A DNA stretch of 64,000 nucleotides from Nitrobacteraceae bacterium AZCC 2146 (GCA_036924855.1 JBAGRP010000001.1:6436001-6500000); one strand, 5' to 3'. Positions 51,646-61,060 are shown, numbered from the stretch's first letter. A program made the numbers and translations. The notes: a model not told the origin generated them from the sequence alone.

Positions 51646-53997
51646 ATGAAGATCGCGATCATCGGTGGCGGACCCGCGGGGCTGTATTCCGCGATCCTGC
51701 TGAAGAAGCAGCGGCCGCAGGCTGACATCACCGTCTACGAGCGCAACCGGCCGGACGATACCTTCGGCTTCGGCGTGGTGTTCTCCGACGCCACCCTCGA
51801 CAACTTCGAAAAATACGACCTGCCGAGCTACCGGCGCATCACCCAGGAATTCGCTTACTGGGACGACATCGCCGTGCATTTCCGCGGCACCGTACACCGC
51901 GTCGGCGGCAATGGTTTCTGCGGCTGCTCGCGCCGCACGCTGCTGATGATCCTGCAGGAGCGCGCCCGCGAACTCGGCGTCCATCTGATGTTTGAAGCCG
52001 ACGTCGACGACGAGAGCCGCTTCGCCGATGCCGATCTGATCGTGCTGGCCGACGGCATCAACAGTCACTTCCGCAACAAGTACATCGAGCACTTCGAGCC
52101 CGAAGTCGACCTGCGCTCCAACAAGTTCACCTGGATGGGCTCGACCCGGCCGCTCGACGCCTTCACCTTCCTGTTCGAGGAAACCGAGTGGGGCCCGTTC
52201 ATCGCCCACGCCTATCAGTATGAAGCGGGACGTTCGACCTGGATCTTCGAGACCGACCCGGAGACCTTCAAGCGCGCCGGGCTGGAAGGTCTGAGCGAGC
52301 AGGAATCCGCCGATCGCATGGCGGAAATTTTTGGTTGGTTCCTCGAGGGCCACAAGCTGCTGATCAATCGTTCGATGTGGCGCAATTTCCCGATGATCCG
52401 CAACAAGCGCTGGGTCAAGGACAACATGGTGCTGCTCGGCGACGCCAAGGCGACGGCGCATTTCTCGATCGGCTCCGGCACCAAGCTGGCGATGGAAGAT
52501 GCCATCGCGCTGTACGAGTCGATGGCGCGCGCCCCGACGGTGGACGCCGCGCTGCTGGACTACGAGCACGGCCGCCGCGAGGAGACCGAGAAGATCCAGC
52601 ACTCCGCCGATGTCTCGCTGGTCTGGTTCGAGCACGTCGATAGGTTCTGGGATTTCGACCCCGTGCAGTTCGCCTTCGGCGTCATGACGCGAGCAAAAGC
52701 CATCACCTACGACAACCTCACTTTGCGCGCGCCGGAGTTCGTGCGCGAAGTCGACAAGGCCTTTGCGCAGCAGGTCCGCGCCAAGGGATTTGATGTCGAT
52801 GTCGACAAGCCGGCGGCGCCGATGTTCCAGCCGCTGAAACTGCGCGAAATGACGCTGGCGAACCGCGCGGTGGTGTCGCCGATGTGCATGTATTCGGCGA
52901 AAGAGGGCGTGCCCGGCGATTTCCATCTGGTGCATTACGGCTCGCGCGCCATCGGCGGCGCGGGACTGGTGTTCACCGAAATGGTCTGTGTCGGCCGCGA
53001 CGCTCGTATCACGCCCGGCTGCGCCGGCCTGTGGACCGACAAGCAGCAAGCCGCGTGGAAGCGCATCGTCGATTTCGTGCATGAGAATTCGGCAGCAAAG
53101 ATTTGTTTGCAGCTCGGCCATGCAGGCCGCAAGGGCGCTACCAAGCTGATGTGGGATGGTATGGACCGTCCGCTGGCCGAGGGCGGCTGGGATGTGCTGT
53201 CGGCCTCGCCGATTCCCTATTATCCGGACAGCCAGGTGCCGCGCGAAATAGACCGCGCCGCGATGGATGCCGTGAAGGCCGAGTTCGTCGCCGCCGTCAT
53301 GCGCGGCGATGCCTGCGGCTTCGACATGCTGGAGCTGCACTCGGCCCACGGTTATCTGCTCGCCAGCTTCATCTCGCCGCTGACCAACAAGCGCACAGAT
53401 GAATATGGCGGCGTGCTTGCCAATCGGCTGCGCTTCCCGCTGGAAGTGTTCGAGGCGATGCGCGCGGCGTGGCCGTCGCACAAGCCGATGTCGGTGCGCA
53501 TCTCCGCCACCGATTGGGCCGAGGGCGGCATCACCGGCGATGATGCGGTGAAGATAGCGCGCGCCTTTGCTGAACTGGGCGTCGATCTCGTCGATATCTC
53601 CACCGGCCAAACCGTGCGTGATGCGCAGCCGATCTACGGCCGCATGTTCCAGACGCCGTTCTCCGAACAGGTCCGCAACGAAGGCCGCGTCGCCACCATG
53701 TGCGTCGGCAACATCACCACGGCCGATCAGGTCAACACAATCCTGGCCGCCGGCCGCGCCGATCTCGTCGCGCTCGGCCGCCCGCATCTGGTCGATCCGT
53801 CCTTTACGCTGAAGGCCGCGGCCTGGTATGGCGCGAAAGACGCCTATTGCCCGCCGCAATACATGCCCGGCAAGGAGCAGATCTTCCGCAACAGCATCCG
53901 CGACCGGCAGGATTTCGACGACCTGAAAATTAAGGCTAAGCCGAAGACCCGTGCCGAGTTGCGCGCCGAGGCCACGAAGCCGCTTGCGGCGGAATAG
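51646..53997 (+). CDS. Fused 2-aminobenzoyl-CoA monooxygenase/reductase (or salicylyl-CoA 5-hydroxylase/oxidoreductase)
   Basis: 783 residues with two flavin parts. Residues 1 to about 390 are an FAD monooxygenase of the hydroxylase class (GGGPAG at 7-12; [39 protein letters not shown]). From about 394 it is an old-yellow-enzyme reductase ([24 protein letters not shown]565 and H568 in [25 protein letters not shown]). In Azoarcus evansii this fusion hydroxylates 2-aminobenzoyl-CoA at C5 and then reduces the ring, giving a non-aromatic 2-amino-5-oxo-cyclohexenecarboxyl-CoA. The aminobenzoate-CoA ligase at 62.7 kb would supply the substrate. Salicylyl-CoA remains an alternative. Confidence 0.93.
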   Translation: MKIAIIGGGPAGLYSAILLKKQRPQADITVYERNRPDDTFGFGVVFSDATLDNFEKYDLPSYRRITQEFAYWDDIAVHFRGTVHRVGGNGFCGCSRRTLLMILQERARELGVHLMFEADVDDESRFADADLIVLADGINSHFRNKYIEHFEPEVDLRSNKFTWMGSTRPLDAFTFLFEETEWGPFIAHAYQYEAGRSTWIFETDPETFKRAGLEGLSEQESADRMAEIFGWFLEGHKLLINRSMWRNFPMIRNKRWVKDNMVLLGDAKATAHFSIGSGTKLAMEDAIALYESMARAPTVDAALLDYEHGRREETEKIQHSADVSLVWFEHVDRFWDFDPVQFAFGVMTRAKAITYDNLTLRAPEFVREVDKAFAQQVRAKGFDVDVDKPAAPMFQPLKLREMTLANRAVVSPMCMYSAKEGVPGDFHLVHYGSRAIGGAGLVFTEMVCVGRDARITPGCAGLWTDKQQAAWKRIVDFVHENSAAKICLQLGHAGRKGATKLMWDGMDRPLAEGGWDVLSASPIPYYPDSQVPREIDRAAMDAVKAEFVAAVMRGDACGFDMLELHSAHGYLLASFISPLTNKRTDEYGGVLANRLRFPLEVFEAMRAAWPSHKPMSVRISATDWAEGGITGDDAVKIARAFAELGVDLVDISTGQTVRDAQPIYGRMFQTPFSEQVRNEGRVATMCVGNITTADQVNTILAAGRADLVALGRPHLVDPSFTLKAAAWYGAKDAYCPPQYMPGKEQIFRNSIRDRQDFDDLKIKAKPKTRAELRAEATKPLAAE

Positions 53998-54032
53998 TGT
54001 GGGTGGCAGGCTGAAAGTGAGCGCACAGTCTG

Positions 54033-54063
54033 CTCCCTGGCCCCGCTCTTGCGGGGAGAGGTG
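54033..54063. repeat. Dispersed palindrome, family E copy 2
   Basis: CTCCCTGGCCCCGC is mirrored by GCGGGGAGAGG around TCTT. It is the short form of the family at 49198 and 59554. Confidence 0.75.
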
Positions 54064-54109
54064 AAGAACGCCAAACAGCGTTGTGTTGTAACTGAGTGGA
54101 GTTGGGCTG

Positions 54110-55360
54110 ATGAAGGCGATCATCGTCGGGGGCGGAATCGGCGGCCTCACCACCGCATTGATGCTGCGGGCGCGGGGCATCGGCTGCGAGCTTTATGAGC
54201 AGTCGGAAACCATCCGCGAACTCGGCGTCGGCATCAACACGTTGCCGCATGCGATCCGCGAACTGGCCGGGCTCGGTCTCTTAGACAGGCTCGACGCTAT
54301 CGCGATCCGTACCGACGAGTTGCACTATCTCAATCGCCACGGTCAGGAAGTCTGGCGTGAATCCCGCGGCGTCAATGCCGGCCATGATGTGCCGCAGTTC
54401 TCGATCCATCGCGGCCGGCTGCAGAGCGTGATTCACAAGGCCGTCGAGGAGCGCCTCGGCGTGGACGCAATCCATACCGGACGCCGTCTTGGTGCATTCA
54501 CCCAGGACGAGGGCGGCGTCACCGCGCATTTCTTCGACCGCTCCGGCGCCCATGTGGAAACCGCGCGCGGCGACATTCTGATCGGCGCCGATGGCATTCA
54601 CTCCAAGGTGCGCAGCACGCTGTTTCCCGAGGAAGGCCCGCCGTGCTGGAACGGGCTGATGTTGTGGCGCGGGGCCAGGGACTGGCCGATGTTCCTGACC
54701 GGCAACTCGATGATCGTCGCCGGCGGCCTGAACGCAAAAGTCGTGGTGTATCCGATCGCCGAGGGCTCCAGCCCGTCCAGCCGTCTCACCAACTGGGCGG
54801 TGCTCGTGAAGGTCGGCGATGCCAACCAGCCGCCGCCGCGCCGCGAGGACTGGTCGCGCCCCGGCAAGCGTGAGGATCTGATGCCGCATGTGGCCCGGTT
54901 CTCGGTGCCGCATGTCGATGTGCCCGCGTTGATCACGGCGACGCCTGAGTTTTACGAGTATCCGACCTGCGACCGCGATCCCTTGCCGTACTGGTCGAGC
55001 GGCCGCGTCACGCTGCTCGGCGACGCCGCGCATCCGATGTATCCGGTCGGCTCCAACGGCGCCTCACAGGCGATCCTGGATGCCCGCGCGCTGGCCGACG
55101 CGCTGGCCTATGCCGAACATCCGCGCCACGCGCTGGTAGCCTATGAGAAGAAGCGCCTGCCGATGACCGCGGAGATCGTCCGCTCCAACCGCCGTGGCGG
55201 CCCCGAAGGCGTCATCGACGCCGTCGAGCAGCTGGCGCCGGATGGTTTCGATAATGTCGATCACGTGCTCGGCTATGCCCAGCGCGAAGCCATCGTGCGC
55301 GGCTATGCCAGCAAGGCGGGCTTTGCGGCATTGCCGGGACTTTCGGTGGTCGGGGGATAG
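54110..55360 (+). CDS. PhzS-like FAD-dependent aromatic hydroxylase
   Basis: 416-residue group A flavin monooxygenase. It is closest to what I know of PhzS (5-methylphenazine-1-carboxylate monooxygenase): GVGINTLPHAIRELAGLGLL, DELHYLNRHGQEVWRE, PQFSIHRGRLQ, DILIGADGIHSKVR, MLWRGARDWPMFL and VTLLGDAAHPMYPVGSNGASQAI match in order. FAD site GGGIGG is at 7-12. It should hydroxylate an aromatic carboxylate, possibly with loss of CO2. No phenazine genes are present, so the substrate is probably another aromatic acid of this pathway. The start has GGAG nine bases before it. Confidence 0.87.
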   Translation: MKAIIVGGGIGGLTTALMLRARGIGCELYEQSETIRELGVGINTLPHAIRELAGLGLLDRLDAIAIRTDELHYLNRHGQEVWRESRGVNAGHDVPQFSIHRGRLQSVIHKAVEERLGVDAIHTGRRLGAFTQDEGGVTAHFFDRSGAHVETARGDILIGADGIHSKVRSTLFPEEGPPCWNGLMLWRGARDWPMFLTGNSMIVAGGLNAKVVVYPIAEGSSPSSRLTNWAVLVKVGDANQPPPRREDWSRPGKREDLMPHVARFSVPHVDVPALITATPEFYEYPTCDRDPLPYWSSGRVTLLGDAAHPMYPVGSNGASQAILDARALADALAYAEHPRHALVAYEKKRLPMTAEIVRSNRRGGPEGVIDAVEQLAPDGFDNVDHVLGYAQREAIVRGYASKAGFAALPGLSVVGG

Positions 55361-55373
55361 GCGTCGCTCCAAT

Positions 55374-55487
55374 CGTCATTGCGAGGAGCCGTTGCGACGA
55401 AGCAATCCAGCCTTCGCTTGCGGCCTCTGGATTGCTTCGCTCAGAGCAAAGTTGGCAAGCCAACTTTGCTAGAACTCGCAATGACGG
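55374..55487. repeat. Dispersed palindrome, family A copy 4, interrupted
   Basis: CGTCATTGCGAGGAGCC at the left is mirrored by CTCGCAATGACGG at the right, as in the other copies. Between GCTTCGCT and CTCGCAATGACG about 32 extra bases are present, containing the small hairpin at 55445-55470. Confidence 0.85.
55445..55470. repeat. 12-bp stem hairpin nested in family A repeat
   Basis: AGCAAAGTTGGC pairs perfectly with GCCAACTTTGCT over a two-base loop. It is absent at the same place in family A copies 1-3 and 5, so it is an insertion into the repeat. Confidence 0.8.
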
Positions 55488-55495
55488 CGTGCCGC

Positions 55496-55951
55496 TCACG
55501 CGCCCGGAGGCGGCGGCAGGAAGTGGATGTTGTATTCGGCGGCGAGTGCCACGACGTCGGCGGGATTCTGGTTCTTCATGTTGTGGATGCCCCAGAACAG
55601 ATCGTAGAGCCGGCGGCTCGGCGACACCCAGAACAAGACTTTCGCGGACTGATCCGACTTGTTGAAGATGCCGTGCGGAATACCGCGCGCCAGCCGCACC
55701 AGATCGCCCGGCGTCGCCTGGGCATCGGAGCCGGCCAGCATGAAGTCGAGCTTGCCTTCGAGGATGTAGAGATACTCGTCCTGGTCGGGATGGATGTGCG
55801 GCGGCACGAAGGTGCCGGGCGGAAACGTCGCGTGCCACGAGAACGAATCCTCGGTGCAGTTTTTCGGCACATAGGTCTGGCCCAGAATATTCCAGGAAAT
55901 TCCCTGCATGCCTTCATTGGCCCGGGTGATGCCGGCGATCTCTGTTTTCAT
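55496..55951 (-). CDS. Small cupin protein (2), sister of the one at 49285
   Basis: 151 residues; a single cupin with VPPHIHPDQDEYLYILEGKL and RLARGIPHGIFNKSDQSAK. It is clearly paralogous to the 49285 cupin: both share SWNILGQ near the start, the GIPHG-FNKSD segment, LFWVSP and an ending in FLPP. Both keep the two His and the Glu that hold the metal. Metal-bound small cupins can be ring-cleaving or decarboxylating; the reaction here is not known. It stands convergent to the PhzS-like gene. Confidence 0.88.
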   Translation of the reverse strand: MKTEIAGITRANEGMQGISWNILGQTYVPKNCTEDSFSWHATFPPGTFVPPHIHPDQDEYLYILEGKLDFMLAGSDAQATPGDLVRLARGIPHGIFNKSDQSAKVLFWVSPSRRLYDLFWGIHNMKNQNPADVVALAAEYNIHFLPPPPGA

Positions 55952-55995
55952 GGTGTTGGTTTCCTTCCTTGGGGTCGTCTCTGAGCTATCGTTTT

Positions 55996-56088
55996 GTCAT
56001 TGCGAGGAGCGAAGCGACGCGGCAATCCAGACAGCCGAACATTCGAAAGAACTGGATTGCTTCGTCGCAAGGGCTCCTCGCAATGACG
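55996..56088. repeat. Dispersed palindrome, family A copy 5
   Basis: GTCATTGCGAGGAGCGAAGC is mirrored by GGCTCCTCGCAATGACG; GGCAATCCAG and CTGGATTGCTTC are inside. It lies between the cupin 2 start and the end of the Liv operon. Confidence 0.85.
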
Positions 56089-56105
56089 GTTGTGAGGTCA
56101 TCGAA

Positions 56106-56804
56106 TTACACATGCAGAAAGCGATCCTTGATGGTTGGATCGCCCTTGAGTTCGGCCGACGTGCCGGTCCAGACCACGCGGCCCTTTTCGATGATCACGT
56201 GGCGATCGGCGAAGGCAGCCAGCGCATCGACGTTCTTGTCGATCACCAGAATCGACTGATGCTCGGCCTTGAGCTTCTTCAGGCAATTCCAGATCTCGAG
56301 CCGGATCAGCGGCGCGAGGCCTTCGGTGGCCTCGTCGAGGATCAGCAGCTTTGGATTGGTCATCAGCGCGCGGCCGACCGCCAGCATCTGCTGTTCGCCG
56401 CCGGACAGTTGCGTGCCGAAATTGCCGCGGCGTTCCTTCAGCCGCGGAAACAGCTCGTAGACGTCTTTCAGCGTCCAGCGCGCCGGCGGCCGGCGCACCG
56501 CGGCGGTGGCGATCAGGTTTTCTTCCACCGTGAGCGTCGGGAAAATCTGCCGGCCTTCCGGCACCAGTCCGATGCCCGCCTGCGCGATGCGATAGGAGGG
56601 CAGGCCAGTGAGTGGCTGGTCATCGAAGGTGACAGCGCCGCCGGTCGGATGGATCAGCCCCATGATGGCATTGATCGTCGTGGTCTTGCCCATGCCGTTG
56701 CGGCCGAGCAGGGTGACGACCTCGCCGGCGCCGATATTCAATGAAATATCGAACAGCACTTTTGCCGCGCCATAGGCTGCCTGCAGATTGGAGACGTTGA
56801 GCAT
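56106..56804 (-). CDS. livF: Branched-chain-type ABC transporter ATPase LivF
   Basis: 232-residue ATPase with Walker A GRNGMGKT (34-41), LSGGEQQMLAVGRAL and LLILDEATEGL. The start overlaps the livG stop by one base (TGATG). It is the last gene of a complete livKHMGF set in the order SBP > H > M > G > F. Liv-type importers in aromatic clusters commonly carry aromatic acids rather than amino acids; here that is inferred from context. Confidence 0.94.
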   Translation of the reverse strand: MLNVSNLQAAYGAAKVLFDISLNIGAGEVVTLLGRNGMGKTTTINAIMGLIHPTGGAVTFDDQPLTGLPSYRIAQAGIGLVPEGRQIFPTLTVEENLIATAAVRRPPARWTLKDVYELFPRLKERRGNFGTQLSGGEQQMLAVGRALMTNPKLLILDEATEGLAPLIRLEIWNCLKKLKAEHQSILVIDKNVDALAAFADRHVIIEKGRVVWTGTSAELKGDPTIKDRFLHV

Positions 56805-57556
56805 CAGGCCGCCTCCTCGCCGAGATAAGCGGCTCGCACTTCGGCGTTGTCGCGGATGCTCTGTGGCGTACCGGACGCGATGATACGGCCATAGACGAGT
56901 ACGGAGACGCGATCCGCCAGCGCGAACACTGCGTCCATGTCGTGCTCGATCAGCACGATCGGCAATTCGCGCCGCAACTCCTGCAGGGTGTTGATCAACC
57001 GCTGCGATTCGTCGTGGCTGGTACCGGCGAGTGGTTCGTCGAGCAGCAGCAGTTTTGGTTGGGCGGCGAGCGCGATGGCGATTTCGAGCTGGCGCTTTTC
57101 GCCATGGGACATCTGCCCGGCCGGCACGCTTGCACGCGCCGCAAGGCCGAAGCGCGCCAGCAGCGCCATCGCTGTATCGTTCAGCGTGGGCTCCGCTGCG
57201 GCGTTGCCGAAGAAAGAGAAGCTCGAGCCGCTGCGCGCCTGCACGGCGAGCGCGACATTTTCCAAAGCCGAGAAGCGCGGCAGGATCGAGGTGATCTGGA
57301 ACGAGCGTGCCAGCCCCAGCCGGGCGCGTTGCGACATCGGCAACTTCGTCACGTCCTGGCCATCGAAGATGATGCGGCCGGAGTCGGACGGCGCGAGGCC
57401 GGAGATCTGGTGGATCAGCGTGGTCTTGCCGGCGCCGTTAGGGCCGATGATGGCGTGCAGCTCGCCGGCCTCGATATTGACAGAGACGTCGTCGGTGACG
57501 CGCAGTGCGCCGTAATTCTTGCAGAGGTTCTGCAGCTGCAGCGGGGCGGTGCTCAT
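56804..57556 (-). CDS. livG: Branched-chain-type ABC transporter ATPase LivG
   Basis: 250 residues from the ATG at 57556; longer starts run far into livM. Walker A GPNGAGKT (38-45), SHGEKRQLEIAIAL signature and LLLLDEPLAG are present. The signature reads MSHGE instead of LSGGE, as in many LivG proteins. The ATG overlaps the livM stop (ATGA). Confidence 0.94.
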   Translation of the reverse strand: MSTAPLQLQNLCKNYGALRVTDDVSVNIEAGELHAIIGPNGAGKTTLIHQISGLAPSDSGRIIFDGQDVTKLPMSQRARLGLARSFQITSILPRFSALENVALAVQARSGSSFSFFGNAAAEPTLNDTAMALLARFGLAARASVPAGQMSHGEKRQLEIAIALAAQPKLLLLDEPLAGTSHDESQRLINTLQELRRELPIVLIEHDMDAVFALADRVSVLVYGRIIASGTPQSIRDNAEVRAAYLGEEAA

Positions 57557-58548
57557 GGCTTGCTCCCGAGCAGGCCGCCGATGCCGCCGCGGGCGTACAG
57601 CACCACCAGGATCAGGATCGGGCCGAAGATCAGCGCCCAATGTTCGGTGTAATGCGACAGGATATCCGCGAGCAGGCTGAACACCGCCGCGCCGATGATC
57701 GCGCCATGCAGCGAGCCGAGGCCGCCGAGCACGATCACGAAAATCAGATCGCCGGAGCGCTGCCAGGTGGTGAAGGCCGGGCTGACGAATTCGGTCTGGT
57801 TGGCGAGCAGGCATCCGGAAACGCCGGCGATCATGCCGGCGATGACATAGGCGGTCAGCTGGTAGCGATAGGGCGCAAAGCCGATCGCTTCCATGCGCAC
57901 CGGATTTTCGCGGATGCCGCGCAGCACCCGGCCGAAGCGCGAGGCGACGATGCCGCGCAGCAGCAGATAGGCACCGAGGAGGAAGCCGAACACGACATAG
58001 TACAGCACGATGTCGTTTTTCAGGATTCTGGAGCCGAACAGCGTGCTGCGCGAGGCCAGTGTCAGACCGTCGTCGCCGCCATAGGCCGCGAGCGAGGTGC
58101 CCAAGAAATACAGCATCTGGCCGAAGGCCAGGGTAATCATGATGAAATAGACGCCCTTGGTGCGCAGCGAGATCGCGCCGGTGAACAGGGCGAACAGGAA
58201 CGAGACGGCGAGCGCGACTGCGAGCTGGACGAAGCCGTCATTGATGCCGTGGCTGGACAGGATCGCCACGCTGTAGGCGCCGAGCCCGACGAAAGCGGCA
58301 TGGCCGAAAGAGATCATCGCGCCATAGCCGATCAAGAGATCGAGCGACATCGCGGCGAGCGCGAGGATCATGATCCGCGTCACCAGCGCGAGAATGAACG
58401 ACTGCGGCCCGTACAAGGCGAGCAGCGGCACCAGCGCGAACAGGGCGAAGACGACCAGCGGCAAGACGAACACGCGGCCGGGGCGCACGGGCGCGCTGAG
58501 GGCAGGCGAAACGGGAGTGTCGAGGTCGATGAGATTGTTCACGCTCAT
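57553..58548 (-). CDS. livM: Branched-chain-type ABC transporter permease LivM
   Basis: 331-residue inner-membrane permease with about nine hydrophobic segments, including SLDLLIGYGAMISFGHAAFVGLGAY and the coupling loop RGIRENPVRMEAIGF. It starts six bases after the livH stop and overlaps livG, as part of one operon. Confidence 0.94.
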   Translation of the reverse strand: MSVNNLIDLDTPVSPALSAPVRPGRVFVLPLVVFALFALVPLLALYGPQSFILALVTRIMILALAAMSLDLLIGYGAMISFGHAAFVGLGAYSVAILSSHGINDGFVQLAVALAVSFLFALFTGAISLRTKGVYFIMITLAFGQMLYFLGTSLAAYGGDDGLTLASRSTLFGSRILKNDIVLYYVVFGFLLGAYLLLRGIVASRFGRVLRGIRENPVRMEAIGFAPYRYQLTAYVIAGMIAGVSGCLLANQTEFVSPAFTTWQRSGDLIFVIVLGGLGSLHGAIIGAAVFSLLADILSHYTEHWALIFGPILILVVLYARGGIGGLLGSKP

Positions 58549-58554
58549 GTCCCG

Positions 58555-59475
58555 CTATTGCTTCGACGGGAACAGGCCGGATGGCCGGAAGAACAACACC
58601 GCGGCCATCAGGATATAGATCAGCATCGGCGCGATGGCGCGGCCGGTCTGGCTCGCCGTGGCGGGATCGAGCAGGACGCGCAGCAGCGTCGGCGCGAAGA
58701 AGCGCCCGAGCGTATCGACGAGGCCGATCAGCAGTGCCGCGATGAAAGCGCCGCGGATCGAGCCGATGCCGCCGATCACAATCACCACGAAAGCGAGGAT
58801 CAGCACGTTGTCGCCCATGCCGGGCTCGACCGAGAGGATCGGCGCCACCATGGCGCCGGCGAAACCCGCCAGCATGGCGCCGACGCCGAACACGATGGTG
58901 AAGAGGAAGCGGATGTTGACGCCGAGCGCGGAGACCATCGCCGCGTTGCTGGCGCCGGCGCGGACCAGCATGCCCAGGCGGGTCTTGTTGACGACGAAAT
59001 ACAGTGCGAGGCCGACAGCCAGGCCGACGGCAATGATGACGAGGCGATAGACCGGATACAGCATGCCGTCGGTGATCTCGATGGTGCCGGACAGCGCGTC
59101 GGGGATCGGCACGTTCAGCGGTGCCGCGCCCCAGACGAATTTCACGGCTTGATTGAGGAAGATGATGACGCCGAACGTCGCCAGTACCTGGTCGAGATGG
59201 CTGCGGTCGTAAAGGTGTCGAAAGATCAGCACTTCGAGCAGCAGCCCGAACGCCAGCGCCGTCGGCAAAGCGAGCGCCAGGCCGAGGAGGAAGCTGCCGG
59301 TCATGGCGGTGAAGGCCGCGACGAAATAGGCGCCGACCATATACTGCACGCCGTGGGCGAGATTGATGAAGTCCATCACGCCGAACACCAGCGTCAGCCC
59401 GGCGGCGATCAGGAACAGGATCAGCCCGAACTGCAGGCCGTTCAGGATCTGGACGAGGGCAAGTGTGAGGGTCAT
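58555..59475 (-). CDS. livH: Branched-chain-type ABC transporter permease LivH
   Basis: 306-residue permease with the usual LivH start LVQILNGLQFGLILFLIAAGLTLVFGVMDFINLAHG and the coupling region near RAGASNAAMVSALGVN. It lies 257 bases after the binding-protein gene, a gap filled largely by a family E repeat, and six bases before livM. Confidence 0.94.
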   Translation of the reverse strand: MTLTLALVQILNGLQFGLILFLIAAGLTLVFGVMDFINLAHGVQYMVGAYFVAAFTAMTGSFLLGLALALPTALAFGLLLEVLIFRHLYDRSHLDQVLATFGVIIFLNQAVKFVWGAAPLNVPIPDALSGTIEITDGMLYPVYRLVIIAVGLAVGLALYFVVNKTRLGMLVRAGASNAAMVSALGVNIRFLFTIVFGVGAMLAGFAGAMVAPILSVEPGMGDNVLILAFVVIVIGGIGSIRGAFIAALLIGLVDTLGRFFAPTLLRVLLDPATASQTGRAIAPMLIYILMAAVLFFRPSGLFPSKQ

Positions 59476-59553
59476 GCGGCCTGGTTACCAATCTTGCTGC
59501 CGCGGGCAATGAATCGCGGAGCTATACTCTGTAGCCGCAACTGGCCTTCTTAA

Positions 59554-59704
59554 CCTCGCCCCGCACTTGCGGGGGAGAGGTCGGATGTCGCGCGCAGCGC
59601 GATATCCGGGTGAGGGGCCGGGCATTGCGTATAAATCTTCTTCAGCATTCGCGGTTCGGAAGAGCCCCTCACTCCGACCCTCTCCCCGCAAGAGCGGGGG
59701 GAGG
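59554..59704. repeat. Dispersed palindrome, family E copy 3 (long form)
   Basis: CCTCGCCCCGCACTTGCGGG at the left and CTCTCCCCGCAAGAGCGGGG at the right, with GGTGAGGGGC and GCCCCTCACT as inner arms. It lies inside the liv operon between the binding-protein and livH genes and may lower expression of the membrane part. Confidence 0.85.
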
Positions 59705-59732
59705 AAGAAGCGAGCGGCCTTTGCGCAACGAC

Positions 59733-60908
59733 TTAATTGCTCGGCGTGCAGTCCTTGGCGTAGCGATCGGCGTAGTTGGTGAACACCTTTTCCACGATCT
59801 CGGTCTGGTACTTGCCGTCGGCGCGCTTGGCGACCTTGGTAAAATAGAAGTCCTGGATCGGGTAGCCGTTGGCGCTGTACTTGAACCCGCCGCGCAGCGA
59901 GGTGAAGTCGGCCTTCTTCATCGCCGCGGCCACCTTGGTCTTGTCGGAGAGATCGCCCTTCAGCGACGTGACGGCGCTGTTGATCAGCATCGCCGCGTCA
60001 TAGGACTGGAACGCGTAGGTGGCGGGTACGCTGTTGTAGGCGGCCTCGTAGGCGGCGACAAACTTCTTGTTCTGCGCCGTGTCGAGGTTAGGCGCCCAGT
60101 TCGAGCCGCCGAACATGCCGACCGCCGCATCCTGCTGTGCAGGCAGCGTCGATTCGTCGACGGTGAAGGCGGACAGGAACGGGATGCGGTCGGCGAGGCC
60201 GGCCTGCTTGTACTGCTTGACCAGGTTCACGCCCATGCCGCCGGGCATGAAGGTGAAGACCGCGTCGGGCTTCAGCGCGGCGATCTTGGAGAGTTCAGCC
60301 TGGAAATCCAGCGTGCCGAGCGGCATGTAGGATTCCTCGACGACCTCGCCCTTGAAGTCCATCTTGAAGCCGGCGACCGAATCCTTGCCGGCCTGATAGT
60401 TCGGCACCAGCAGATAGACGCGCTTGTAGCCGCGGTCCTGCGCGACCTTGCCGAGGATCTGGTGGATCTGGTCGTTCTGATACGAGGTGACGTAGAAGAA
60501 CGGGCTGCATTCCTTGCCGGCGTAGCTCGACGGACCGGCGTTCGGGCTGATCAGGAAGGTCTTGTTCTCGATCACCGGCTTGTGGATCGCCTGCAGGATG
60601 TTGGAGAAGATCGGGCCGACCACGAAGTCGACCTTGTCGCGCTCCAGCAGGCCCTTGACCTTGGTGACGGCGACGTCGGGCTTGAGCTCATCATCGACGA
60701 CGATGACTTCGACGTCCTTGCCACCCATCTTGCCGCCGAGGTCCTTGACCGCGAGGTTGAAGCCGTCGCGGGCCTGCTGGCCGAGCACGGCGCCGGCGCC
60801 GGACAGCGACACGATCACGCCGACCTTGATCTTTTCCTGCGCGACAGCCTGCCCGGCTGCGACGCTCATCAGGACGGCCAGGCCGGCCAATTTGATCTGC
60901 TGCTTCAT
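59733..60908 (-). CDS. livK: Periplasmic binding protein of the Liv-type importer
   Basis: 391 residues from the ATG at 60908, which has GAGGAGA seven bases before; a start 15 codons upstream has none. Signal peptide KLAGLAVLMSVAAGQAVAQ precedes EKIKVGVIVSLSGAGAVLGQQ. The two-lobed type I fold includes VDFVVGPIFSNILQAIHKPV and PSSYAGKECSPFFYV. This form resembles aromatic-acid binders of Rhodopseudomonas more than leucine binders, from my reading; the ligand needs testing. Operator g lies about 153 bases upstream. Confidence 0.9.
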   Translation of the reverse strand: MKQQIKLAGLAVLMSVAAGQAVAQEKIKVGVIVSLSGAGAVLGQQARDGFNLAVKDLGGKMGGKDVEVIVVDDELKPDVAVTKVKGLLERDKVDFVVGPIFSNILQAIHKPVIENKTFLISPNAGPSSYAGKECSPFFYVTSYQNDQIHQILGKVAQDRGYKRVYLLVPNYQAGKDSVAGFKMDFKGEVVEESYMPLGTLDFQAELSKIAALKPDAVFTFMPGGMGVNLVKQYKQAGLADRIPFLSAFTVDESTLPAQQDAAVGMFGGSNWAPNLDTAQNKKFVAAYEAAYNSVPATYAFQSYDAAMLINSAVTSLKGDLSDKTKVAAAMKKADFTSLRGGFKYSANGYPIQDFYFTKVAKRADGKYQTEIVEKVFTNYADRYAKDCTPSN

Positions 60909-61060
60909 GATCTCTCCTCTGTCGGCCGCTTTACGTGGCCGAAATCCCGCCAACCCAAATAGTGTCTCGCCTCAGCTTATTCTGAGGATGGCAGCCGCCG
61001 CAAGCAAAGGAGTCGCGCGAAAACCATCGCAAAAGCCCATGCAAGCGGCAGGCCAATTTG

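Noticed and set aside
51436..54180. 914-codon minus-strand open frame opposite the fused monooxygenase/reductase
   Set aside because: Antisense shadow of a high-GC gene; no recognisable domain or ribosome site.
57505..59553. 682-codon plus-strand frame opposite livM and livH
   Set aside because: Composition almost only of charged residues, Gly and Ala, opposite membrane-protein genes. This is the usual mirror of hydrophobic codons.
14077..59704. The repeated palindromes as a CRISPR array
   Set aside because: Copies are far apart, single, variable in the centre and without regular spacers or cas genes.
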